Assembly (NCBI RefSeq): GCF_008386315.1
Contig: NZ_CP043808.1
Span: 1,488,001 to 1,552,000, forward strand
DNA: 64,000 bases
Origin: Serinicoccus marinus DSM 15273
GTDB taxonomy: Bacteria > Actinomycetota > Actinomycetes > Actinomycetales > Dermatophilaceae
Reading direction: 5' to 3'
The position numbers and the translations under genes are program-made. Below the pieces are notes generated by a model. It was not told where the DNA came from. It ran no database searches and saw only the letters and a program-made list of their open reading frames with translations. This document shows, piece after piece, positions 56,248 to 64,000 of this stretch. Every line of letters begins with the position of its first letter. Positions within the stretch are counted from its first letter, which is position 1.

Positions 56248-57505
56248 CCTCCGTGCCCCGGGTCCGGGTGGTCGGTGCCGGCCTGCGCACCGGGAAGGGA
56301 CAGGTCGACGCACCACCCACCGTCCTCGGTGGGGCCGTAGGAGAGGTGGGCACCCGTGAGGCTGGCACGCTCCCGCATACCCACGAGACCGTAGCCCGTG
56401 CCCGGCGATGTCGGAGCGTCAGCCGGAGCCGGGTGGTTGACCACGCGGACGCGGGTCGTCCGTGCGTCCCGGGTGTCGAGGACGACCTCGCACCGCGCGC
56501 CGGGGGCGTGCCGGGCGGCGTTGGCCAGCGCCTCCTGCACGGTCCGGTAGGCGCCGAACTGAGCGAGCGGACCCGACCGGCCGTCGAGGACGTCGCCGGG
56601 CCCGGGTCCGAGCACGGTGAGCTCGACGTCGGTGCCGGCTCGCCGCGCGCCCTCGACGAGGGCCGGGAGGGAGGAGAGGGTCTCCGGGGCGGTGGCGCCC
56701 GTCGGGCCGCCGTCCTCCCGCAGCAGGGTCACGAGGCTGCGGAGGTCGCGCAGCATGGCCTTGCTCTGGTGCCGCACCTGCTCGACGGCCCGCTTCGCGC
56801 CCTCCGGATCGGTGTCGATCTGGCGGCCCAGGGCACCGGTCATGACGGTGATCCCGGAGAGATGGTGTGCGGCGATGTCGTGCAGCTCACGAGCGGTCGC
56901 CGTCCGTTCCCGTGCGACGGCGACCTGCACCAGGGCGTCGTGCTCGCGGACGACGGCCTGGGCCTGCTCCGCTCGGGCGGTGACGACGTCGCGGCGGGCC
57001 CGGACGAACACGGCGGTGGCCAGGGGGAGGCCCACCGTCCCGACCCCCTGCACCACCGACGAGCCCAGGACCGCGAGGACGGCGCCGGCCTCGCTCCAGG
57101 ACACGAACGCCTGGGCCGAGCCCACGAGGAACGCCGCGGCAGCGGCTGCCGGCAGCGCCCGGACCACCCCCATGAGCAGGACGGCGGCGAACGCCGCGAC
57201 GATGACCGCCACGGAGGTGACCCCGGTGCCCGCGTCCATTCCCGCGAGCGCCGCCGCCGGGGCGCCGGCGGCGACGAGCACCAGGACGGACCGGGGGGCC
57301 CGTCGCCGCCGCAGCAGGACGAGCGCTGGACCGACACGAGTGCGAGTCCCGCCCACCAGGCCGCGCCTGCCACCGCCGGGAGCGAGTCGGCGGAGGCCGG
57401 CTCGCCCGCAGCGAGGAGCGGGAGGCAGAGCAGCACCGTCACGCTGAGGCCCCAGGAACCTGCGGCGACGAGGGCGTCGACGGTGCGGACCGGGTGCCTC
57501 GTCAT
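56244..57505 (-). CDS. Sensor histidine kinase (HisKA_3 / NarX type), one frameshift
   Basis: About 420 residues. The N-terminal half contains several membrane helices (VLLMGVVRALPAAAAAAFLV). The dimerisation/phosphoacceptor region is ARERTATARELHDIAAHHLS, with His in ELHDIAAHH, and the ATPase domain has EALANAARHAPGARCEVVLD (N-box) and GTGYGLVGMRERASLTGA (G-box). The frame breaks near 57330: one missing base separates AWWAGLALVSVQ from [21 protein letters not shown] 144-bp gap upstream probably holds the promoter for HK-RR-ATPase-permease; no specific box was recognised there. Confidence 0.88.
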
Positions 57506-57649
57506 CTCAGCGCATCCCTCCCCGGCGGGGGCGCGCCCGGGGCATCGACCGCCACCAGAGTGTCGTCGTCACGACCTCCAGGGTAGGGGACGACGGTCCG
57601 GGGAGACCGGACGGCGCCGGCACCTGCAGGCCGACGCACCCGCGCCGCA

Positions 57650-58579
57650 TCACCCCTCGCGCCGTCGATGGCGGGCCAGACCGGCTTCGCGCCACCGGGG
57701 CACGACGCGCACGGCCAGGATCGCGGCACCGGGGAGCGTGGAGAGCAGCGCGAGGATCCCGTAGCCGATGGAGACGGTGACCCCGGTGCCCATGTCGAGC
57801 CCCCGCACCATGAAGATCCACCCCGCGGCGGCCTCACGCGTCCCCCACCCGCCGACCGTGACGGGGACCGACATCGCCGCGACGGACACGGTGGCGAGCC
57901 CCGGTGCCAGGGACACCTCCACGTCGGGTGCCACGACGACGACGGCCAGCACGAACATCCCGACGAAGGCGGCCCACCCGGCGACCGACAGCAGCAGGAC
58001 GAGGGCGAGGTCCCGCAGCGGCAGCACCCGCAGCCACCTCCAGGCCACGGCCGCGGTGACGACGCCGCCGGCCAGGCAGGCGACCCCGACCAGCGGGACC
58101 GGGCCCAGCAGGGCCACCGCCGCCGCGACCAGCACCACCGTGGTCCCCACCAGGCGCTCGGCGGCGACGGCGGCGAAACCGCTGGCCAGCGCGCGCCGGC
58201 CGTCCGGCGCCTCGGCGTCGCTGCTGTCGTCGGCCGCACGGAGCGCGTCGCCGGCGACTCCTCCGGGCAGCACGCTGTTGAGGAAGGCGGCCTGCCAGCA
58301 GCGGGCGACGGCCGGACCCACGGGGAGGGAGATCTGGAGGTGCCGGGCGACGAGCCGCCAGCGCAGCGCCTGGAGCACCACGCCGGCCGCCCCCAGGCCG
58401 AGGCCGGCCACGACCGCCCACCAGGGCAGGGCACGGGCCGCGGAGGTGAAGGGGCTGAGCCCCCACTGCGTGACGACGAGGCCGAGCAGGCCCAGGGTGA
58501 GCCCGACCTGCAGCGTCGCACCGACCACGAGGCGGACGCGCCGGGGCCGTGGCCGGCTGGCGACCAGGGTGTCGCTCAC
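57650..58579 (-). CDS. UPF0104 (LPG synthase transmembrane region-like) membrane protein
   Basis: A 309-residue polytopic protein of the aglD/UPF0104 flippase-like family. About eight hydrophobic segments are visible, with VLQALRWRLVARHLQISLPV, NSVLPGGVAGDALRAADDSS, FAAVAAERLVG and VTVGGWGTREAAAGWIF, which are the conserved motifs. There is no catalytic lysyltransferase domain, so it is not MprF itself. Relatives in glycolipid pathways are thought to move or accept lipid-linked products. The GTG start overlaps the methyltransferase stop (GTGA). It is the last gene of the seven-gene operon. Confidence 0.85.
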   Translation of the reverse strand: MSDTLVASRPRPRRVRLVVGATLQVGLTLGLLGLVVTQWGLSPFTSAARALPWWAVVAGLGLGAAGVVLQALRWRLVARHLQISLPVGPAVARCWQAAFLNSVLPGGVAGDALRAADDSSDAEAPDGRRALASGFAAVAAERLVGTTVVLVAAAVALLGPVPLVGVACLAGGVVTAAVAWRWLRVLPLRDLALVLLLSVAGWAAFVGMFVLAVVVVAPDVEVSLAPGLATVSVAAMSVPVTVGGWGTREAAAGWIFMVRGLDMGTGVTVSIGYGILALLSTLPGAAILAVRVVPRWREAGLARHRRREG

Positions 58580-59433
58580 CGGCTCCGCGGCGCCGCCCCG
58601 GCGCCCTCGTCGACGGGCTCGGGCGGCAGGCTCAGCAGGTCGAGGTGGCCGACGCGCGCCCGGAGCGAGCCGGCCTCGAGCTGGAGCGACCGCTCCTCGA
58701 GCCACCCCTGCACCACGGGAGCGAGCCCGGGGTCGTGCTCCACCGCCACCGCGGCGCGGTCGTGGAGATACCGGCGCAGGAGCGGCTCGTTCTCGGTGCC
58801 CAGGAGCCAGTCCGTCGCCCGCAGCTCCACGCGGGCGCCGCGACGGCGCAGGGCGCGGGCCATCACCTCCGCGGCGTCCGGCCCGGGCCGACCCTCCCTC
58901 CGCTGGTGCGCGTCGAAGGCGGTCGTGACGACCGCGTCGGCGGGGTGGCCCGGCGTGAGCACGACCTCGCCCGTGACGGTGAGGCTCAGCAGTGCAGCCG
59001 CTCCGGGCGCCGCGTCCGGTGCGACCACGTGGGCGAGCGTCTCGATCTCTGCCGCGGACAGCAGGTCGAGCAGGGCTGCGCACGCGAGCAGGGCCGTGCC
59101 GTCCTGCGGGACCAGGGAGGGCAGGTCCTCCACGGTCGCGACGGCGCGCTCGGTCGTGATGCGGTCGTCGGCCCCGGTCGAGGTCTCGTGCTCGAGCAGG
59201 TCGGCGTCGTGGTCGACCAGGACCCACCGCTGGTGTCCGGGCAGGCGCGGTGCGAGCCAGGCCTGGTTGGAACCGGTGCCGGCCCCCACGTCGACCACCA
59301 CGAGCTCGTCGACCCCGCGGGCGCGCAGGTGGTGGGTCAGCAGCTCCAGCAGGTCGAGGGCGTCCTCGCGGGCGCGGTGGTCGGCGCGGCGTCGCAGCGC
59401 CAGCCAGTCGGCCGGGACGGGACGGGCTACCAC
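58576..59433 (-). CDS. SAM-dependent methyltransferase-like protein
   Basis: About 285 residues. A class I SAM-binding fold is indicated by ELVVVDVGAGTGSNQAWLAP (motif I) followed by RWVLVDHDADLLEH (acidic residue binding the ribose) and LLACAALLDLLSAAEIETL. The C-terminal part has LRRRGARVELRATDWLLGTE. GTG at 59433 overlaps the glycosyltransferase stop by seven bases; a GTG at 59472 would extend further into that gene. It probably methylates an intermediate of the operon's product; acceptor unknown. The fold call is firm, the activity inferred. Confidence 0.75.
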   Translation of the reverse strand: MVARPVPADWLALRRRADHRAREDALDLLELLTHHLRARGVDELVVVDVGAGTGSNQAWLAPRLPGHQRWVLVDHDADLLEHETSTGADDRITTERAVATVEDLPSLVPQDGTALLACAALLDLLSAAEIETLAHVVAPDAAPGAAALLSLTVTGEVVLTPGHPADAVVTTAFDAHQRREGRPGPDAAEVMARALRRRGARVELRATDWLLGTENEPLLRRYLHDRAAVAVEHDPGLAPVVQGWLEERSLQLEAGSLRARVGHLDLLSLPPEPVDEGAGAAPRSR

Positions 59434-60496
59434 CGCAGAGCCCGGGTGAAGTCCGTCGCGGTCGTGGCCCACCCACGGAGTCTATCCCGGTGGGCCGACG
59501 CGCCCGCCCGCCAGGCGCGCCTCAGGCCCTGGTCGTCGAGCCACCGGGCCAGGGCCGTGGACCAGGCCTGCGGGTCGGCTCCGTCGACCGTGGCTCCGGC
59601 CGGGGGCAGACCGTCGCGCTCGCCCGACCCGTGCAGCGCCTCGACGGCCCCCGTCCGCGCAGGGACCAGCGCCGGTATGCCGTGCGCCAGCGCCTCGGTC
59701 ACCACCATCCCGTAGGTCTCGGCGCGGGAGGGCAGGGTCAGGAGGTCGGTGGCGCCCCAGATCTCCTCGAGGTCCTCGCCGCGGCACGGGCCCAGCGCCC
59801 GGACGCGGCCCTCGAGCTCGGCCGAGCGCTCCCGTACCGTCGCGACGTAGCCCTCGTCCGGGCCCTGAGGCCGACGAGGGAGGCGGTCCAGGGGCGGTCC
59901 ATCAGCGTCCGCAGCGCGTCGAGCAGGACGAGCGGGTTCTTGCGGGCGGTGACCGCGCCGAGGAGGAGCAGGTGCGGGGGAGTGCTCCCGGCCGCCGGCG
60001 GCGCCAGGTCCACGCCGGGAGGCACGGAGCGCACCCCGGCGAGCCCGTAGCGGCGCAGCAGGTCGTCCCGGGCCCAGTCGCTGGTCGCCACCACCGTGCC
60101 CGCGGCGTGCAGCGCGGCCCGCTCCGTCTCCTCCAGAAGTCGGCGCTCCGGAGCGCTCGTGCCGCCCTCGGCGGGCAGCGGCAGGTGCACCAGCACCGCG
60201 ACCCGGACGCCGTGCGCACGGGCCCACGCGAGCTCCTCGGGTGCGGCCGACCCGATGATCCCGTCGACCACCACGTCGGTATACCGTCCCAGCGCCTCGC
60301 GCAGCGCCGACCGGTCAGGCTCGGCCGGTCGGGGCCACGCCCCGGGCAGTCGCTCGACCGCCACCGCGAGCCCTCGGGCGTCGAGCTCGCGGACGACCCG
60401 GTCGTTGTAGTGGTTGCCCCCGCTGGGCCCGGCGAGGTCTCCGGGCAGGATCAGCGCCCGCGACGGACCCCGCTCACGAGCGGAGGTCGAGGTCAT
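59427..60496 (-). CDS. GT4-type glycosyltransferase, one frameshift
   Basis: About 357 residues when repaired. The acceptor side has ALILPGDLAGPSGGNHYNDR then VVRELDARGLAVAVERLPGA. The donor side has LLLLGAVTARKNPLVLLDAL, and after the break EIWGATDLLTLPSRAETYGM then VVTEALAHGIPALV, the typical E-x7-E donor motif. The frame is lost near 59872; one missing base restores VGPQGPDEGYVATVRERSAE. ATG at 60496 overlaps the upstream pterin-synthase-like gene by 23 bp. Within the operon it would glycosylate the pathway intermediate. Confidence 0.82.
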
Positions 60497-60854
60497 ACGT
60501 CACCCAGGCCTGCGGATGCTCGCGCACGACGACCCCGATGCCGTCGATGGCGGGGTCGGCGCGGTCGGCCAGCGCGTGCGCGACGTGGGCCGCGACGGCC
60601 TCGGTCGTGCTGAGCCGGCCGGCGAACGCGGGGTGCTCGTCGAGGTTCTGGTAGCGCAGCGGGTCGAGCACCGCGGCGAGGTGGCCGCCCGCCTCGCCGA
60701 TGTCCACCACCACCCCGTGCTCGTCCAGCTCGCGTCGGCGCCAGGTGGCCTCGACGACCAGGGTGGCGCCGTGCAGCCCCTGGGCCGGCCCGAAGAACGG
60801 GTCGGGCAGGCTGTGGGCGATCATGACGTGGTCGCTGACGGTCAGTCCGAACAT
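60474..60854 (-). CDS. 6-pyruvoyl-tetrahydropterin synthase-like protein with altered active site
   Basis: A 126-residue member of the PTPS/QueD T-fold family: DHVMIAHSLPDPFFGPAQGL then HGATLVVEATWRRREL, GVVVDIGEAGGHLAAVLDPL, LSTTEAVAAHVAHAL and VREHPQAWVTYD. Relative to PTPS/QueD, the catalytic Cys before the HGH motif is absent, HGH is HGA (one zinc histidine lost), and the LDH motif is LDP. The zinc site and proton relay are therefore incomplete, so normal PTPS or QueD chemistry is doubtful. It starts 15 bp after the dehydrogenase ends. Confidence 0.8.
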   Translation of the reverse strand: MFGLTVSDHVMIAHSLPDPFFGPAQGLHGATLVVEATWRRRELDEHGVVVDIGEAGGHLAAVLDPLRYQNLDEHPAFAGRLSTTEAVAAHVAHALADRADPAIDGIGVVVREHPQAWVTYDLDLRS

Positions 60855-60869
60855 CGTGCTCCTCGTGGG

Positions 60870-61894
60870 TCAGGGGTGTCGGGCGGGGGCGTCGGTCTCG
60901 GGGTCCTGCGCGTCGGGGTAGGACAGGACGACGCACCCGGAGAGGTCGTCGTCGTGCTCCAGCTCCTCGAGCGCTGCGGGCATGGCCGGGAAGGGTCTGA
61001 CCCCGGCGAGGAGGGTCTCGAACGCGGGGTCGGACAGCAGGTCGAGGGCCGTGGCGAGCCGGGCCGCCGGGTCCCGCCGGTGGCGGCGGGCGTCACCGAC
61101 CCTCGAGACCTGGCTGGCGACCAGCCGCAGCCGGCGGGAGTGGAAGTCCTCGCCGAGCGGCACCTGCGGTGCGGGGGAGCCGAACCACGACAGCTCGACC
61201 ACGTCGGCGTCGTCCCCGGCGAGGGCGAGCGCCAGCGCGAGGCCCGGCTCGCTGGCCGAGGCGTGGAAGACCAGGTCGCAGTCGTCCAGCGCCTCCTCCG
61301 GCGGCACCGCGTCCAGGCCCGCGTCGACCAGCTCCCGGCGCCGGGTGGCGTCGGCCTCCACCACCTGGAGACGGCTCAGCGGGAAGCGGCGCAGGAGCAG
61401 GGCGAGGGCTCCGCCGATGAGCCCGGCGCCCACGACGGCCACGCGGTCGCCCACGCAGGCGGGGCGTCCCAGAGGGCGTTGAGCGCCGTCTCGGTCGGGC
61501 CGGCGAGGACCGCGCGGGACGAGGGCACGTCGTCCGGGACCCGGGTGAGGGCCGACACGGGCACGACATACCGGTCCTGGTGCGGGTGCAGGCAGAACAC
61601 CCGCACCCCGACCCACGCGCGCGGGCCGCGCTCGACCACCCCGACGGAGAGGTAGCCGTACTTCACCGGGAAGGGGAAGCCTCCTTCCTGGAAGGGCGCC
61701 CGCATCCGGTCGACCTGCGAGTCGGGCACGCCGCCGCGGCGCACGAGCAGCTCGGTGCCGCGGCTGATGCCGCTGAACGACGCCCGCACGAGGGCCTCGT
61801 CCGGGCCCGGCTCCGGCAGCTGCTCCCGGCGCAGCTCGCCCCGACCCGGCGCGGTGGCCCAGTAGGCCAGGGCCGTCCCGGCTCCGCCGCTCAC
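60870..61894 (-). CDS. MDR-family (zinc-binding-like) dehydrogenase, one frameshift
   Basis: About 341 residues. The N-terminal GroES-like part has [20 protein letters not shown] then [15 protein letters not shown] and [18 protein letters not shown]; instead of the catalytic GHE of alcohol dehydrogenases it has KYGYLSVG, and no structural four-cysteine zinc loop is seen. After the frame break near 61464 the Rossmann part reads [20 protein letters not shown]. These features suggest a redox or dehydration enzyme without a canonical zinc centre. The GTG start overlaps the CDP-alcohol transferase stop (GTGA). Confidence 0.8.
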
Positions 61895-62610
61895 CCGCGC
61901 GCCTCGAGGTCGACGACGTCGCGCGCGAACGAGGCCGTGAGCGCTGCCAGGGCGACGGCGGTGCCCGCTGCGGCGAAGGGGGCGGGCACGACCGGCACGA
62001 GGGCGACCCACAGGGCGATGCCCTGGACGGCCGCGACGGTCCGTCGCGCCAGGCTCGGGGTCAGCTCTCCCCGCAGGGCCGGCCGCACCCAGGAGGCGAG
62101 CACGAAGAGGTAGCGCATGGCGCCGATCGCCACGACCCACCAGCCCAGCGTCACGGCCGCCAGCACCGACAGCACGAGGAGCAGGGCCGCGTCGGACTCC
62201 ATGTCCAGCCGAGCCCCGGCCGCGCTCGCGGTCCCGGTCGCGCGGGCGAGCCACCCGTCGACCGCGTCCAGCAGCAGCGCGGCGCCGACGACCAGGGCGA
62301 CGGCCCAGGTGCGGGCCGGCAGCTGGCCGGCGAGGACGAGCACGGTCGCGGTCCCGACCACACCCGTCAGCGCGACCCGGGCGAGGGTGACCACGTCCGG
62401 CGGGCTCACCGCCGCGGGACGACGCCGCACCAGCGCCCCGGTGGCCACGACCGGCACCACCAGGCCGGCGGCCACCGCGAGCACCCCCACACCGACACCG
62501 GGCCCCACCCGGGTGACCACCCCCACGCACAGGGCCAGGGGGAGGAGGACGACGGCCGAGCCGACCACCCCGCCGCCGCGGAGCCGCGTGGCGGGCGCCT
62601 GCGCCGACAT
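61891..62610 (-). CDS. CDP-alcohol phosphatidyltransferase
   Basis: A 239-residue membrane enzyme transferring a phospho-alcohol or phosphatidyl group from a CDP-linked donor. The family signature DxxDGxxARx8GxxxDxxxD is complete in [18 protein letters not shown] followed by [12 protein letters not shown]. About six membrane helices surround it, with one N-terminal to the motif region and the rest after. Start and stop overlap both neighbours (ATGA, GTGA). Its placement with a pterin-type enzyme and a glycosyltransferase suggests formation of a lipid- or phosphodiester-linked product rather than ordinary phospholipid synthesis. Confidence 0.88.
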   Translation of the reverse strand: MSAQAPATRLRGGGVVGSAVVLLPLALCVGVVTRVGPGVGVGVLAVAAGLVVPVVATGALVRRRPAAVSPPDVVTLARVALTGVVGTATVLVLAGQLPARTWAVALVVGAALLLDAVDGWLARATGTASAAGARLDMESDAALLLVLSVLAAVTLGWWVVAIGAMRYLFVLASWVRPALRGELTPSLARRTVAAVQGIALWVALVPVVPAPFAAAGTAVALAALTASFARDVVDLEARG

Positions 62611-63959
62611 CAGCTGGCGTCCGGGACGTCGGCGGCCAGCGCCGAGGGCACGGCGCCCCGGCGCCGCAGGTCCAGCTCGGTGACCATGTCGTCGCCGAGC
62701 TGGTAGCGGCGCGCGGGCGGGCGCAGGGCGTCCGAGAGCAGGTCCTCGCCGGCGACGCGCAGCCCCGGTACGCCGTCCCCGATGAGCACGGGTGCGGTGG
62801 TGAGGTAGAGCCGGTCCACGGTTCCGGCCCGGACGAAGGCCGACACCAGCCGCCCACCACCCTCGACGAGCACCCGGTGGAGACCGCGCGAGGCGAGCAG
62901 GTCGAGCACGGCTCGGGGCTCCATCGGCCCGTCGTCGGGCCAGCGGAGCACCTCGACGTGCTCACCCACCGGGCCGAGGGGGGTGTCGCCCCCGAGGACC
63001 CACAGCGTCGGCGCCGCGCCGTCGGTGAGCACCGAGGCGTCGGCCGGGGTCACGCCGCGCGGGTCCAGCACGACGCGGACGGGGTTCGACCCGCGCACCG
63101 CTCGGACCGTGAGGCGGGGGTCGTCGCAGGCCACGGTGGCCGCGCCCACGACGACCGCGTCCACGAGGGCGCGCAGCCGGTGGAGGTGCTCCCGGTCCTG
63201 CTCGCCGGTGACGAACGCGGCGTCGCCGGTGCGGCTGGCGATGAAGCCGTCGAGGCTCTGGCCGAGCTGGGCCAGGACGAGGGGGCCGCCGGCCCGGTTG
63301 AGGTGGCCGTAGCGGTGTCCGAGCTCACCGGACGCCGGGATCCGCCCGGCGAGCAGCTGCTCCCACTCGTCCTGGTCCGCCTCGTCGTGCCCCATCCGCG
63401 TCCGCTTGGTGGCCAGGTAGAAGGCGTTCTCCTCGCGGTCCGGGACGACGAGCGGCACCCGCTCCACGACCTCGATCCCGAGAGCGCTGAGCGCCAGCTC
63501 CTTGGCCGGGTTGGACGACAGCAGCCGGACGCGTCGCATCCCGAGGTCGAGCAGCATCGCGGCGCAGTGGTCGTAGGTGCGGGCGTCCGCGGGGTGCCCG
63601 AGGGCGAGGTTGGCGTCGACGGTGTCGACCCCCCGGTCCTGGAGGGCGTAGGCCCGCAGCTTCTCGCCGAGGCCGATCGCCCGGCCCTCGTGCCCGCGGG
63701 CGTAGACGACGGCGCCCCGGCCGGTTCGGGCGAGGAGGTGCAGCGCCTGCTGGAGCTGCTCGCCGCAGTCGCAGCGGCGGGACCCGAGGGCGTCCCCGGT
63801 GAGGCACTCGGAGTGCACCCGCACGAGGGGCGGCGGGAGGTCCGGGCCGTCGTCGTCGGTGACCCCGAGGCTGAGGACGACGTGGTCCATCCCCGTGTCG
63901 TCGCGGTATGCCGTCATCCGGAAGGTCGCGTGGTCGGTCGGGAGCCGGGTGTCAGCCAC
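62610..63959 (-). CDS. GTP cyclohydrolase II fused to RibD-type reductase domain
   Basis: About 449 residues. The first half is a GTP cyclohydrolase II: zinc cysteines in [20 protein letters not shown], then [40 protein letters not shown] and [20 protein letters not shown]. The second half (about 225-430) is a pyrimidine reductase: [60 protein letters not shown]. The usual DHBP synthase (RibB) and RibD deaminase are absent, so this is not a canonical riboflavin enzyme. Substitutions such as HEGRAIGL for QEGRGIGL and SSNP for TNNP hint at altered product. GTG at 63959 is the first start visible; the true start could lie beyond the edge. Confidence 0.85.
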   Translation of the reverse strand: MADTRLPTDHATFRMTAYRDDTGMDHVVLSLGVTDDDGPDLPPPLVRVHSECLTGDALGSRRCDCGEQLQQALHLLARTGRGAVVYARGHEGRAIGLGEKLRAYALQDRGVDTVDANLALGHPADARTYDHCAAMLLDLGMRRVRLLSSNPAKELALSALGIEVVERVPLVVPDREENAFYLATKRTRMGHDEADQDEWEQLLAGRIPASGELGHRYGHLNRAGGPLVLAQLGQSLDGFIASRTGDAAFVTGEQDREHLHRLRALVDAVVVGAATVACDDPRLTVRAVRGSNPVRVVLDPRGVTPADASVLTDGAAPTLWVLGGDTPLGPVGEHVEVLRWPDDGPMEPRAVLDLLASRGLHRVLVEGGGRLVSAFVRAGTVDRLYLTTAPVLIGDGVPGLRVAGEDLLSDALRPPARRYQLGDDMVTELDLRRRGAVPSALAADVPDAS

Positions 63960-64000
63960 CCGTTCGACCCGCCGCGGTGCCGTTCTCGCCTGCTCAGCCA

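Overview
The window is GC-rich actinobacterial DNA. GTG and TTG starts are common, stop and start codons overlap throughout, and codons end mostly in G or C. The gene set fits a member of the Intrasporangiaceae/Dermatophilaceae or a relative: coproporphyrin-pathway hem genes, a B12-riboswitch-controlled class I ribonucleotide reductase, RNase J, DUF3000 next to RNase D, and an HTH-MurA fusion. No rRNA, CRISPR array, transposase or integrase was seen.

Region by region: (1) 1-14.2 kb is a surface-glycan locus. It holds an ABC exporter of the lipid-linked glycan type, several glycosyltransferases, UDP-GlcNAc 2-epimerase and a UDP-ManNAc dehydrogenase-like protein (together giving UDP-ManNAcA), a polytopic DUF6541-like protein, a lipase and a small MntA/HepT-like pair. 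(2) 14.2-18.8 kb holds nrdA-nrdB and a HEAT-like protein gene on the minus strand behind a cobalamin riboswitch and putative NrdR boxes. (3) 18.8-25.4 kb has nadE and an enteric-style cysI-cysH-cysJ assimilatory sulfate reduction operon. (4) 25.4-32.1 kb has a glycerophosphodiesterase, HAD phosphatase, spermidine-synthase-like protein, HTH-MurA, DUF3000 and RNase D. (5) 32.2-38.1 kb has hemE, hemY, hemQ, proC and msrB. (6) 38.2-50.5 kb has a LigD-type polymerase domain, manA, a rifampicin-phosphotransferase-like enzyme, an ATP-dependent DNA ligase, a hydrolase, a RibD-like reductase, PPK2 and glgX. (7) 50.6-52.7 kb has tRNA-Gly, tRNA-Cys and tRNA-Val, then RNase J. (8) 52.8-57.5 kb has a two-component system with an FtsX-type ABC transporter. 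(9) 57.6-64 kb is a tightly coupled seven-gene operon that I could not match to any characterised pathway: GTP cyclohydrolase II-RibD reductase fusion, CDP-alcohol phosphatidyltransferase, MDR dehydrogenase, 6-pyruvoyl-tetrahydropterin-synthase-like protein, glycosyltransferase, methyltransferase and a UPF0104 membrane protein. This is the best candidate for an undescribed system.

Two genome-wide signals stand out. The hexamer GCATGC is almost absent (one copy seen by eye), while its single-transition derivatives GTATGC/GCATAC occur about 70 times, forcing rare codons. This excess disappears beyond about 52 kb, so the last 12 kb looks compositionally younger. Several families of short intergenic repeats also recur: 32-bp dimers, paired palindromes with a common flank, a 53-bp triplicated hairpin and a 22-bp tandem array.

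Caution: about 25 single-base frame breaks interrupt otherwise well-conserved genes, with a dense cluster in murA. Most look like sequencing or assembly indels rather than true pseudogenes. I treated such genes as single loci and marked each break.
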